Of a stretch of DNA of 57,726 bases, positions 46,789-55,100 are shown piece after piece; the first letter of the stretch is position 1, and every line of letters starts with the position of its first letter. The position numbers and the translations under genes were made by a program. Source of the DNA: Prochlorococcus marinus (GTDB lineage: Bacteria; Cyanobacteriota; Cyanobacteriia; PCC-6307; Cyanobiaceae); NCBI RefSeq assembly GCF_001180265.1, contig NZ_CVSW01000101.1, positions 1 through 57,726 of the forward strand, written 5' to 3'. Under the pieces are notes generated by a model that saw nothing but the letters and a program-made list of their open reading frames with translations, had not been told where the DNA came from and made no database searches.

Positions 46789-48405
46789 TTACTTTGAACT
46801 TGATCTTCCTAATCCTTGAAGGATTCCTTTCCCAACTAAACCGATAGCTTTGCCAACAACCTTTGTAAGGAAAGTCACGAAAAGATTACCGATATATTTT
46901 ACAGCAACTTCTAACTGCGGTGCTACGGCATCTCTTATCTCAACTAAAAATGTAACTTGTTTTTGTAGCCATTCTAGATTTTCTAATTCTTTCTCCCTAT
47001 TCTCATTTTTAAAGTATCGAGTAAATTTTTTATCGATAATATCAATATATTCTCGTTTACTCTCGTACAAGTACATAGGCATATAAATATAATCATGCCA
47101 GCGATTGTAGTTATTAATATTATTTCTAAATCTTTCAAAATTTCTTGTCGATTGTAATTCGGGATTTATGAGTACAGTCCTTAATTCAGGCCAAGACGAA
47201 CAAATATTAAAGATTTCAGAAGCTAATAAATTACAGTTCCTTATTGTCCAATTTGAAATTATATTTTCAAGGATCAAAAATGATTCTGTTTCATATAGAG
47301 GGAGTAATTTCCCATCATATTCAAGAGCTTCATTTTTAATAATTGGCTCAATAAACATTATTGATTCATGTGATTCTCTATCTATCTCTTCGCAACTTAC
47401 TTCATTATAGATAAAATCATTTATTGAAATAGATTCGCCTCCTTTTTTTAATCGAAAATAGCTGTCTGCGATATTTGAAATTGTATTTACTTTGAGTTCT
47501 TTTATAAGAGAATTTAAATCATCTTTAAAATCTTTCTCCTTATAGTTTTCTTTAATATTTTTTACTAAATTATCCAACTCATCTAACATTTTGCAAATTA
47601 GTCGTGAAATGAATTCTTTCTTTATCCCAGAGAGAATTATTGATGAATTATTAAATTCAACCTCTAAGTTAGTTGCACTATACTTTTCTTTAAGTCTATC
47701 TAAAATTAAATTCCATATTTCTATAGTGTTTTTATCTTTAATGAATACAGTGTTCTTTTTTTCAAGATTAATTTTATTTTCAGTGTAAACTGCCTCTGTA
47801 TAAAGTTCTAGTGAATTACCCCATAAGAAAATTAGAAAAGATTTTGCGGTAATAAGTTCTCTTAATCTTCCTTTTAAAATGAATTTATAAAATTCGGGTG
47901 TTGAATCAGAGTTGACATATTTAAATATATAATTAATTTCAGAATCTATTTGTTTAAGACCTGAAGTTAGGATTTTTTGACTAAAAGAGAGAGGCTTATT
48001 TTTGTTTAATTGAACCCTAGAATTATTTTCAATATCAAATACCCTTCCTCCATTAAAAATGGTATCAATAGATTCAAGAACTTTTTCTGCACTGGGATTT
48101 AAAAGAAAACCTTCAGAATTTAACGATGAAGGGGTATTTGCTTCATAAACAAGTTCGCCAGAGAGAATTATAAGAAACTTTGACTCATCATATCTTTCTC
48201 TTAATTTTAATAATTCTAATCTTATAAGATCTTCTGATTGGAAATTAAGAACATTCCATATAACTAAATCCGGAGCTTTATCTCCTGTTCCATTATTAAA
48301 ATTAATGTCTAAATTTTGGTCTAGTGATGTTAACTTAAGTGATAAAGATTCTGCTATTAAGCTTGGAGCAATAATCAATATCGATTTTTTTGAAATTAAT
48401 TCCAA
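46789..48405 (-). CDS. DUF3685-type protein with receiver-like N-terminus
   Basis: A 538-aa protein. The first 120 residues follow a response-regulator pattern: ILIIAPS, LVIWNVLNFQSEDL, FLIILSGEL, SEGFLLNPSAEKVLESI and GGRVFDI. An Asn stands where the phospho-accepting Asp is expected. The remainder is a long helical domain that matches my recollection of the cyanobacterial DUF3685 proteins, ending with hydrophobic VTFLTKVVGKAIGLVGKGILQGLG. The role is unknown. It heads the minus-strand run to leuB. Confidence 0.65.
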   Translation of the reverse strand: MELISKKSILIIAPSLIAESLSLKLTSLDQNLDINFNNGTGDKAPDLVIWNVLNFQSEDLIRLELLKLRERYDESKFLIILSGELVYEANTPSSLNSEGFLLNPSAEKVLESIDTIFNGGRVFDIENNSRVQLNKNKPLSFSQKILTSGLKQIDSEINYIFKYVNSDSTPEFYKFILKGRLRELITAKSFLIFLWGNSLELYTEAVYTENKINLEKKNTVFIKDKNTIEIWNLILDRLKEKYSATNLEVEFNNSSIILSGIKKEFISRLICKMLDELDNLVKNIKENYKEKDFKDDLNSLIKELKVNTISNIADSYFRLKKGGESISINDFIYNEVSCEEIDRESHESIMFIEPIIKNEALEYDGKLLPLYETESFLILENIISNWTIRNCNLLASEIFNICSSWPELRTVLINPELQSTRNFERFRNNINNYNRWHDYIYMPMYLYESKREYIDIIDKKFTRYFKNENREKELENLEWLQKQVTFLVEIRDAVAPQLEVAVKYIGNLFVTFLTKVVGKAIGLVGKGILQGLGRSSSK

Positions 48406-48484
48406 GACTAGATTTCCTATCTCTTATACAAAATTAACTAACAATCACTGCAAATACCAGCCTTAAATCAATTTTTATACTCTT

Positions 48485-49252
48485 TTAGGCGTAGTAATTT
48501 CTGTTTAAATCAAAGTCATTTAATCTCTCTGATGACAATACATTATTCGCTTCGTTTATCGTGAATTTATTTTCATATAGAGCTTTACCTACAATTACTC
48601 CAAAAAGTCCAGATTTTTCAAATTTTACTAATGATAATAAATCAGAAATTGAACCAACACCTCCTGAGGCTATTACTGGAATATCTGTAATTTCAAGTAT
48701 GCTTTTAATGAATTCTTCATTTGTACCTTCTAACGTCCCATCTGTATTTATATCTGTAACAATAAAACTAGCAATTTTAAATGAAGAAAACTCCTTTACT
48801 AGATCTGTGGCAAAAATATTAGATTGCTCAAGCCAACCCCTTGTACTAACTTTTCCATCTTTTGCATCTATACCAACAATTATTCTTCCAGGAAATTTAT
48901 TTGATAAGTCTTTAACTAGTTCTTTATTTTCAATTGCAGATGTTCCCATGATAACTTTCTCAATACCATAAGAAAATAATTGTTCTATCCTTTCTTGAGA
49001 CCTTATCCCCCCACCTATTTGAATAGGAATGTTCACTGTTTTTGCAATCTTTTTTATTGATTTATCGTTTGTTGGGGAACCAGTTTTTGCAGCATCCAAA
49101 TCAACTATATGTATATATTTTGCCCCTTCGCTTTCCCAAAATTTAGCTTGCTCATGAGGCTTTTTGGTGAAGTCTTTTCTTTTGTTAAAGTCGCCTTTAA
49201 AAAGCCTTACGCACTTACCATTCATCAAATCAATTGCTGGTATTAGTTCCAT
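48485..49252 (-). CDS. hisA: Phosphoribosylformimino-5-aminoimidazole carboxamide ribotide isomerase
   Basis: A 255-aa TIM-barrel isomerase of histidine synthesis. It has IPAIDLMNGKCVRLFKGDF near 4-22 with catalytic Asp, HIVDLDAAKTG near 48-58, IPIQIGGGIRS near 74-85, TDINTDGTLEGTN near 165-177 with the second Asp, and IASGGVGSISDL near 195. Length is normal. It is separated by 80 bases from the DUF3685 gene on the same strand. Confidence 0.96.
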   Translation of the reverse strand: MELIPAIDLMNGKCVRLFKGDFNKRKDFTKKPHEQAKFWESEGAKYIHIVDLDAAKTGSPTNDKSIKKIAKTVNIPIQIGGGIRSQERIEQLFSYGIEKVIMGTSAIENKELVKDLSNKFPGRIIVGIDAKDGKVSTRGWLEQSNIFATDLVKEFSSFKIASFIVTDINTDGTLEGTNEEFIKSILEITDIPVIASGGVGSISDLLSLVKFEKSGLFGVIVGKALYENKFTINEANNVLSSERLNDFDLNRNYYA

Positions 49253-49344
49253 AGAATCATCCTTTTCATTAATTACTTATTAGTAGTACTATTCAATATG
49301 TAATTCTATTTAAGATTACTACTTCAGTTAAATATTTTTTGAAT

Positions 49345-50265
49345 ATGAAAATTCTTGTAATGGGTGGTACTAGATTTGTTGGCAAGTCTTTGGTTGGAAA
49401 GTTATTAAGTAAAAATTATGATATTGATATTTTTACGAGAGGTAATAAAAGTAATCCTGAAAAAACAAATTTAATTAAGGGTGATAGAAATAATTCAGAA
49501 GATATCGTCAGGCTAAGAAATAAAAAGTATGATGTTGTTTATGATATTTCAGGACGAGAGTTAGAACAAACCAAACTTCTTATAGAAAATTTATATAACT
49601 CTTTCCAGAGATATATATATGTCAGCTCTGCAGGTGTTTATAAAGAAAATTGTGAACTACCCTTATCAGAAGTTGATCCAATTGATCCAGATAGTAGGCA
49701 CAAAGGAAAGTTTGAGACGGAAAATTGGTTGAAAAAGCAAAAAATTCCTTTTACAAGTTTTAGACCTACTTATATTTATGGACCTGGAAATTATAATAAA
49801 ATCGAAAATTGGTTTTTTGAAAGGTTATTTATAAAAAAATCTATACCAATCCCTGGTGACGGGTCTTTAATTACTCAGCTAGGCCATGTTTCTGATCTAA
49901 CTGATGTAATGATTAGGTGCATAAATTTTGAAAATTCCAAAAATAATATTTACAACTGTTCAGGTGAAAAAGGAGTTACAATAAAGGGTTTAATTTATTT
50001 CTGCGCGAATGTTCTTGGATTAAACCAAAATGAGATTTCTTTAAGAACATTTGATTATCAAAAATTAGATCCTAAATCTCGAAAGGGATTTCCAATTAGA
50101 TTAAATCATTATCAGACTGATATCTCTAAGATAAAACGTGATTTAGAGTGGACGCCAACTTTTGATTTGCTTAATGGTTTAAATGATAGTTTTGTGAAAG
50201 ATTTTATTAATAAAAAGGGTGAGGAGTTTGATGAAAATTCAGATAATATTCTTTTTAATTCTTAA
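49345..50265 (+). CDS. NAD-dependent epimerase/dehydratase (CSP41-like)
   Basis: A 306-aa extended SDR protein. It has VMGGTRFVGKSLVGKLL near 5-21, YVSSAGVYKE near 94-103 where Ser and Tyr stand in catalytic places, and RPTYIYGPGNYNKIENW near 138-155. The closest type in my knowledge is the cyanobacterial relative of chloroplast CSP41 RNA-binding proteins, which lost full epimerase function. I chose ATG 49345 over a TTG two codons upstream. The C-terminus overlaps the convergent pgsA by 27 bases. Confidence 0.8.
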   Translation: MKILVMGGTRFVGKSLVGKLLSKNYDIDIFTRGNKSNPEKTNLIKGDRNNSEDIVRLRNKKYDVVYDISGRELEQTKLLIENLYNSFQRYIYVSSAGVYKENCELPLSEVDPIDPDSRHKGKFETENWLKKQKIPFTSFRPTYIYGPGNYNKIENWFFERLFIKKSIPIPGDGSLITQLGHVSDLTDVMIRCINFENSKNNIYNCSGEKGVTIKGLIYFCANVLGLNQNEISLRTFDYQKLDPKSRKGFPIRLNHYQTDISKIKRDLEWTPTFDLLNGLNDSFVKDFINKKGEEFDENSDNILFNS

Positions 50266-50778
50266 ATAGCCTAATAAAGTCACAAAAGTCAGAATGAATC
50301 CTAACCAATAAAAAATTAAAGCCAAATTATTCAATAAGCTAATCTTTAATGGTGTAAAGAAGGTAATTACCGAAATAAAAAAGAAAAATGTTTTATATTT
50401 ACCTAGCATAGATGCTGGTAAACCGTCTTTTGTAGAGTTCCTCAGGCTAGAGATAATTAATTCTCTAAATAGAATTAATGACAAAGACCAGAAGGGTATA
50501 AAATTATTTTTACAAAGGAAGATTAAAGGAATTAAATAGAATACTTTATCGCTTAAGGGATCAAGGATGGCTCCTAATCTTGTTTTAAGATTAAATTTTC
50601 TAGCAATTAACCCGTCAAAATAATCAGTTAAACCTCCAATAATAATCAATATAAAGACATAAAAAGGTCTTTTAATTTCTAAAAAAAGTATTAATGGAAA
50701 TACAAGGAAAAGGCGTGATATCGATAATATGTTGGGAATATTCAATGCCAAATTTTTAAGATTTTTTTTTAATAACAA
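50239..50778 (-). CDS. pgsA: CDP-diacylglycerol-glycerol-3-phosphate 3-phosphatidyltransferase
   Basis: A 179-aa membrane enzyme making phosphatidylglycerophosphate, precursor of the phosphatidylglycerol that photosystems need. The CDP-alcohol motif DG-x2-AR-x8-G-x3-D-x3-D is complete in DYFDGLIARKFN...GAILDPLSDK near 50-80. IPNILSISRL marks the N-terminus and about five hydrophobic segments are seen. The start is given as TTG 50778 and could lie a few codons downstream. It converges with the CSP41-like gene. Confidence 0.92.
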   Translation of the reverse strand: MLLKKNLKNLALNIPNILSISRLFLVFPLILFLEIKRPFYVFILIIIGGLTDYFDGLIARKFNLKTRLGAILDPLSDKVFYLIPLIFLCKNNFIPFWSLSLILFRELIISSLRNSTKDGLPASMLGKYKTFFFFISVITFFTPLKISLLNNLALIFYWLGFILTFVTLLGYLRIKKNII

Positions 50779-50962
50779 ATTAGTTTTTGTATATAAAAAA
50801 TATATTACACTCTCAACAAGCTTAAATTTTTAGTAAAAATTTTATAGGATTTTTAAAGCTAGATTTTCAAATTTAATTTGAATCTGAATCCTAAAGATTA
50901 TGAACTCAATTTCTCTTTATGAATGATGATGTTTTATATTACAAAATTATTCCTTATACCTA

Positions 50963-51574
50963 ATGCAGCCTCATAGCCTAAAGCTATCTCCAGAATCTGA
51001 TTTGATAAATTCAATTAAAGAATATTCTTTATCGAATAATTTATACGGGTATATTTCTGGAGTGGTTGGTAATCTTAGAACAGTTTGTATTCAATGCCCA
51101 GGAAATCAAGAGATAAATAAATTTGAGGGAAATCTAGAGATAGTTTCTTTAAATGGACATTTTAATAAGGGAGATGTTCATTTACATTTGAGTTTTGCAG
51201 ATGAAGGATGTAATGTCTTTGGGGGGCATCTTGAGGAGGGATGTATTGTAAAAAAAGGTACTGATATACTATTAGTTTCTTTTGAACAAAAAATTATTAA
51301 TATCCCAAGTAATGATTTATTAAAAAATGAGTCACGTGTAAAAGCATATATTTTAAAGGATTGTCCTTGGTCTAAAAGAGCAATTAGGTTGCTTAATTCT
51401 TTATCTATCCCTCATGAAGTTACTTTAATAGACAATGATGAGAGCTTTCAAAAAGTAATGGCTCAAAGTAGCCATAATACTTTCCCTCAAATATTTTTGG
51501 ATAATAAATTTTTTGGAGGATATGATGAACTTTCAAAACAAGCAAAATTGGATAACTTAATTTCATTTAAGTAA
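50963..51574 (+). CDS. PPC (DUF296) domain fused to monothiol-type glutaredoxin
   Basis: A 203-aa two-domain protein. Residues 1-115 form a PPC/DUF296 domain with metal-site histidines at 73, 75 (DVHLHLSFAD) and 89 (GGHL). Residues 125-203 form a glutaredoxin with AYILKDCPWSKRA (Cys134, Ser137), cis-Pro in TFPQIFLDNKFFGGYDEL, and a C-terminal helix. The second active-site Cys is Ser, so it is monothiol. The PPC part in plants binds DNA or partner proteins; free-standing bacterial PPC proteins have unknown function. The gene is isolated by a 184-base empty gap upstream. Confidence 0.85.
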   Translation: MQPHSLKLSPESDLINSIKEYSLSNNLYGYISGVVGNLRTVCIQCPGNQEINKFEGNLEIVSLNGHFNKGDVHLHLSFADEGCNVFGGHLEEGCIVKKGTDILLVSFEQKIINIPSNDLLKNESRVKAYILKDCPWSKRAIRLLNSLSIPHEVTLIDNDESFQKVMAQSSHNTFPQIFLDNKFFGGYDELSKQAKLDNLISFK

Positions 51575-51584
51575 TCTAAATTTT

Positions 51585-51773
51585 TTAAATATCACGATTA
51601 GTAAGCTTTTCAGCAACTAATTCGTCCTCTAACTGCTTTATTAATCTTGATACAAGACTTTGAAATTCTGGTTGACAACCTTTAAATGCAGCTTTATGTC
51701 TTATTGGTTCATTTCTAGTTCTTAAATCAGTTAGCATTAACTGTAATGCGTCAATTTTGGGATTTATTTTCAT
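51585..51773 (-). CDS. Unknown 62-aa protein
   Basis: A 62-aa, mostly helical protein with no membrane segment. It has the stretch LQLMLTDLRTRNEPIRHKAAFKG near 11-33, one Cys (GCQPEF), and a second helix SLVSRLIKQLEDELVAEKL. It lies between the PPC-glutaredoxin gene (convergent, 10-base gap) and the SDR gene upstream on the same strand (26-base gap). I recognise no family; the compact two-helix layout suggests a real small protein. Confidence 0.6.
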   Translation of the reverse strand: MKINPKIDALQLMLTDLRTRNEPIRHKAAFKGCQPEFQSLVSRLIKQLEDELVAEKLTNRDI

Positions 51774-51799
51774 AGTTTTAATTTATATATTTACATCTT

Positions 51800-52459
51800 T
51801 TAAATCATTTGCATAGCTTTTTTAAAAGATATTTTTTTATTATCATTCGAACTTGTTACTTCTATTAATTTATTTATGGATTCTTTGTTTTTTAAAGAAT
51901 CTATACAACATTGCGCAACTAATCTTCTTGGAATTGATCCATTAATTTGGGTATCCTCCTTTGAATAATTTATATTTTCAGATTTAATATCTTCATTTTC
52001 CTTTAATCCTCCAGGTCTAATAATAGTCCATTCGAAAGTTGAATTTCGTAGAAAGTTTTCACCTAATTTCTTCCAAATAAGAATTAAACCAAACAAGTTT
52101 AGTGGGTGAAATAACTTTCCAGTACAAAGAGAACTTACTAAAATAACTCTTTTAATACCAACTCTTTTGCAACTCTCTAATTGCCTGTATACTCCTAATG
52201 CATCAACCTTTGCAGGACCAGTTAAATCTAATGATGCTCTCGCTCCAGTCGCAATTATCAAAGCATCAATATCTTTTAAAGCTTTATCAAGTTCTCCTTT
52301 TTTGTCTAATGAAACCCTAATTGTTTCTAAACTCTCTAGACCTGCTGAGACTTTTGAATTCTTTCTGATGATTTGCCTGACTTTATATCCTTTCTTAACA
52401 GCTTCTTCGGAAATTCTATAACCTGTTTTCCCCGATGCACCAGTAATTGCTATTTTCAT
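51800..52459 (-). CDS. NAD(P)-binding atypical SDR protein
   Basis: A 219-aa Rossmann-fold protein. ITGASGKTGYRISEEAVKKGY near 4-24 is the dinucleotide loop, DALIIATGARA near 65-75 and VILVSSLCTG near 104-113 follow, and RPGGLKEN near 148 is the atypical-SDR ending found in Ycf39/HCF244-like and NmrA-type proteins. It lacks the YxxxK catalytic pair. Possible functions include photosystem assembly or redox sensing; none can be fixed. It is on the minus strand downstream of nth. Confidence 0.8.
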   Translation of the reverse strand: MKIAITGASGKTGYRISEEAVKKGYKVRQIIRKNSKVSAGLESLETIRVSLDKKGELDKALKDIDALIIATGARASLDLTGPAKVDALGVYRQLESCKRVGIKRVILVSSLCTGKLFHPLNLFGLILIWKKLGENFLRNSTFEWTIIRPGGLKENEDIKSENINYSKEDTQINGSIPRRLVAQCCIDSLKNKESINKLIEVTSSNDNKKISFKKAMQMI

Positions 52460-52494
52460 GATTAAGAATCTAATTTAAACATTATATAGATTTC

Positions 52495-53148
52495 TTAGGG
52501 CTTTTTACATACAAATTTCTTTTTTCTTTTGGGATAAAGAGTGCGACATAAATAACATTTTGTTCCATCACAGCCTCTTGCTGTGCAGTATTCTCTGCCA
52601 TAAAAGATTATTTGCAAATGTAAGGTATTCCAATCATTAATAGGAAATATTTTTTTTAGGTCTTTTTCTGTTTGAACTACGTTATCTCCATTTGTTAGAC
52701 CCCATCTTTGTGCCAACCTGTGTATGTGAGTATCTACTGGGAATGAGGGTATTTTAAACACTTGAGACATTACAACTGATGCTGTTTTATGACCTACCCC
52801 TGGAAGAGATTCAAGCTTCTCAAAAGAATCTGGGACCGTACCATTATGCTTCTCAATCAATAATTTAGATAAGTTATAGATGTTCTTTGATTTTTGATTA
52901 GATAGACCTAAAAATTTTATGTATTCGTAAATTCCATTAATACCTAACTGCATCATCTTTTCTGGATTATCTGCAACCTTAAATAAGCTTTTTGTTAATT
53001 CATTAACTTTCTTATCTGTTGATTGAGCACTTAAAACTACGGCAACTAGAAGTGTATACGCATTTGTATGATCAAGGGGTATTGGAGGCGATGGATATAA
53101 CTTTTTGAGTTCCTTATGTATTATTTCTGCTCTTTCAGACTTTCGCAT
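52495..53148 (-). CDS. nth: Endonuclease III
   Basis: A 217-aa base-excision DNA glycosylase/AP lyase. The helix-hairpin-helix is LPGVGHKTASVV near 115-126 with catalytic Lys, and the catalytic Asp is in PVDTHIHRLAQRWG near 136-150. The C-terminal Fe-S loop reads CTARGCDGTKCYLC, i.e. C-x4-C-x4-C-x2-C, not the standard C-x6-C-x2-C-x5-C. It therefore has an altered cluster ligand set. Otherwise length and motifs are normal. Confidence 0.93.
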   Translation of the reverse strand: MRKSERAEIIHKELKKLYPSPPIPLDHTNAYTLLVAVVLSAQSTDKKVNELTKSLFKVADNPEKMMQLGINGIYEYIKFLGLSNQKSKNIYNLSKLLIEKHNGTVPDSFEKLESLPGVGHKTASVVMSQVFKIPSFPVDTHIHRLAQRWGLTNGDNVVQTEKDLKKIFPINDWNTLHLQIIFYGREYCTARGCDGTKCYLCRTLYPKRKKKFVCKKP

Positions 53149-53169
53149 TAAATTTTAAAAATTAAGTGG

Positions 53170-53185
53170 TGTATAAAATTATACA
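53170..53185. promoter_or_regulatory. NtcA-like box upstream of the FutC/PotA-type ABC gene
   Basis: TGTATAAAATTATACA contains GTA-N8-TAC exactly and has 7-bp inverted arms (TGTATAA/TTATACA). A TAN3T -10 candidate (TATTTT, 53204-53209) lies 19 bases downstream, slightly closer than the typical 20-24. The ABC gene starts at 53245. NtcA is the global nitrogen regulator of cyanobacteria. By chance about one or two bare GTA-N8-TAC would fall in the intergenic DNA of this window (my rough estimate), but the extended symmetry is less expected. Confidence 0.45.
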
Positions 53186-53244
53186 AGGGATATTTTAGGT
53201 GAATATTTTCTGCTAACTTAATATATTCGAATAAGAAGAATTTA

Positions 53245-54303
53245 GTGAAAAATGATGCGTTAATAATTGATGATTTGCATCATAAATATGATAAGCGAGA
53301 ATCTTCAAATTGGATCTTAAACGAAATAAACTTGAAAATTGAAAATGGCGAATTGTTAGGGTTGCTTGGTCCTTCTGGTTGCGGAAAAACTACTCTTTTA
53401 AGATTAATCGCTGGGTTCGAATATCCCTCTAGAGGTAGGATTTCTCTAAATGAAAAGGAAATTTCAAGTAGGAAAAGAATTCTTAGTCCTGAGAAAAGAA
53501 ATATTGGCATGGTTTTTCAAGACTATGCACTTTTTCCTCACTTAACTGTTTTGGAAAATGTAATTTTTGGTTTGAAAAACAAAAAAGACAGATCTAGAGT
53601 TGATTATTTATTAAATGTTGTAGGTCTTAATAGTTTTGTTGGAAGGTATCCACATGAACTTTCTGGAGGCCAAAAACAAAGACTCGCAATTGCGAGAGCT
53701 CTTGCACCAGGTACAAATTTTATTTTATTAGATGAACCTTTTTGTAGTCTTGATATGCATGTCAAATTAAAATTGAGAAGTGAACTCCCTAATATTCTAA
53801 AAGGTTGTAATGCAAGCGGATTGATGGTTACTCATGATCCGGAAGAAGCGATGTCAATTTGCGATAAAGTCGCCGTTATGAATGATGGAAAAATACATCA
53901 AATTGATACACCAATTAACCTTCTAAATAATCCCAAAACCATATTTGTTAGTAGTTTTATTTTGGGCAATAATATTATTAATCTCAAAAAAAATGGTAAT
54001 TCATATATTTCTTGTTTAGGTGTAATAAATTGTTCAGAGTATTTGAAAAATAAAAATATCAAAAATATGTCAATTTCGCCTAAATTTATTTCAATTAAAA
54101 GATCAGAATCTGGTGATGCGAATGTTATATCTAAAGAATTTCTTGGTGAATTTCTTATATATAAAGTATCTATTAATGGAAACATATTAAGGGTTAGAAC
54201 TGATATTAATAATCTTCTAAATAATGGAGATAAATGTTCTCTTTCTATTAATAAAAATAGTTATTATTTTTTATATCCTGGAGCATATAAGGAATATATA
54301 TAG
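53245..54303 (+). CDS. FutC/PotA-type ABC transporter ATP-binding protein
   Basis: A 352-aa importer-type ATPase. Walker A GPSGCGKT is at residues 42-49, the Q-loop is in MVFQDYALFPHLTV, the signature is LSGGQKQRLAIARAL near 140-154, Walker B is ILLDEPFCSLD near 160-170, and a C-terminal TOBE-like regulatory region runs from about 240. It groups with ATPases for iron(III), polyamine, sulfate or molybdate uptake. The next gene encodes ferritin, which favours iron; the NtcA-like box upstream would favour nitrogen. No permease or binding protein is nearby. The start is GTG 53245. Confidence 0.85.
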   Translation: MKNDALIIDDLHHKYDKRESSNWILNEINLKIENGELLGLLGPSGCGKTTLLRLIAGFEYPSRGRISLNEKEISSRKRILSPEKRNIGMVFQDYALFPHLTVLENVIFGLKNKKDRSRVDYLLNVVGLNSFVGRYPHELSGGQKQRLAIARALAPGTNFILLDEPFCSLDMHVKLKLRSELPNILKGCNASGLMVTHDPEEAMSICDKVAVMNDGKIHQIDTPINLLNNPKTIFVSSFILGNNIINLKKNGNSYISCLGVINCSEYLKNKNIKNMSISPKFISIKRSESGDANVISKEFLGEFLIYKVSINGNILRVRTDINNLLNNGDKCSLSINKNSYYFLYPGAYKEYI

Positions 54304-54309
54304 ACTTTT

Positions 54310-54432
54310 TTATAGGCAATTACATTTCCCCCCCTTCCAGTTAGAGCATTTTTTCTTTTTACATTTCTTTTTTTTACTTTTATATATTTTTTTAGTTAAT
54401 AGCAGTTCAGAAAAACTGTACTCTAAATTCAT
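54310..54432 (-). CDS. Candidate 40-aa Lys/Cys-rich mini-protein
   Basis: Read from the 236-base gap between the ABC and ferritin genes on the minus strand: ATG 54430-54432, TAA 54310-54312, 40 residues. An in-frame TAA lies one codon upstream of the ATG, so the start is fixed. The last 22 residues hold four cysteines in a Lys-rich setting: KKKKCKKKKC, then SNWKGGKCNCL, a C-x4-C-x7-C-x-C pattern that could bind metal. A run of seven G (coding sense) falls in the Gly-Gly codons. A weak Fur-like site lies 11 bases upstream of its start. I know no such family. Confidence 0.4.
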   Translation of the reverse strand: MNLEYSFSELLLTKKIYKSKKKKCKKKKCSNWKGGKCNCL

Positions 54433-54442
54433 TTATAGTATT

Positions 54443-54461
54443 GCGATTGATTTTCATTATC
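54443..54461. promoter_or_regulatory. Weak Fur-like box between the Cys-rich ORF and ferritin
   Basis: GCGATTGATTTTCATTATC matches the 19-base Fur consensus GATAATGATAATCATTATC at 14 positions, with a complete right half ATTTTCATTATC-like end. It is 11 bases upstream of the minus-strand 40-aa ORF and 85 bases upstream of the ferritin start. The position suits control of the minus-strand ORF better than of ferritin. Confidence 0.35.
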
Positions 54462-54545
54462 ATATTGTTTAATTTAATTTAAAGGATCTATTAATTACTA
54501 ATTTATACAAAATGTTGTATTATTTATTTAGTTACTTAGTTGATA

Positions 54546-55100
54546 ATGAATGAAAATAATTTAAAAACAAAGAAATTAATTAATTTTGGTCCATCTGGAA
54601 GAGCCGTTGCTCAACCAATAGACAATAGTTTATTAGATAACATTTTTGAACATTTAACAATGGAAAGATATGCGAATGTTCAATACTTTTCTATGTATCT
54701 ATGGTTTCAAGAACGTGATTTAAATGGATTTGCCTCTCATTTCCTTAGTGAATCACAAGGTGAAATGGAACATGCTCAAAAATTTGCAGATTACGTAATC
54801 GCAAGAGGACAAAGCGTAAAATTAGATGAAATTCCTGCACCCGTTCAAACATGGGGTTCTATAGAGGAGCTGATTTCTTATTCTTTTAATATGGAGGCTG
54901 ATTTAACTTCATCTCTACAACAACTTTATTCCATATCAGAAAGAATTTCAGATACAAGAACTAACGTATTTTTAGATCCAATAATAGAGGCTCAAACACA
55001 ATCAGAAGATGAATTTGCGAACATACTGGGCAAGGTAAAGTTTGCTTCTAATCAACCTTCGGCAATTTTATTAATAGATAGTGATTTAAAGAAAAAATAA
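54546..55100 (+). CDS. ftn: Ferritin
   Basis: A 184-aa four-helix iron-storage protein. The A-helix MERYANVQYFSMYLWFQERDLNG near 37-60, the ferroxidase ligands in FLSESQGEMEHAQKFADYV near 66-84 (ExxH), and the E-x2-E-type helix D residues in EAQTQSEDEFANIL near 150-165 are visible. It stores iron as a ferric mineral in a 24-mer. I chose ATG 54546 over a TTG two codons upstream. A possible -10 TATTAT lies at 54518-54523. The 3' end overlaps the convergent 95-aa gene by 15 bases. Confidence 0.92.
   Translation: MNENNLKTKKLINFGPSGRAVAQPIDNSLLDNIFEHLTMERYANVQYFSMYLWFQERDLNGFASHFLSESQGEMEHAQKFADYVIARGQSVKLDEIPAPVQTWGSIEELISYSFNMEADLTSSLQQLYSISERISDTRTNVFLDPIIEAQTQSEDEFANILGKVKFASNQPSAILLIDSDLKKK

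Noticed and set aside
54224..54472. Plus-strand frame across the end of the ABC gene and the following gap
   Set aside because: The translation is Phe/Leu/Ile repeats from T-rich DNA; the opposite strand gives a far more structured 40-aa product.
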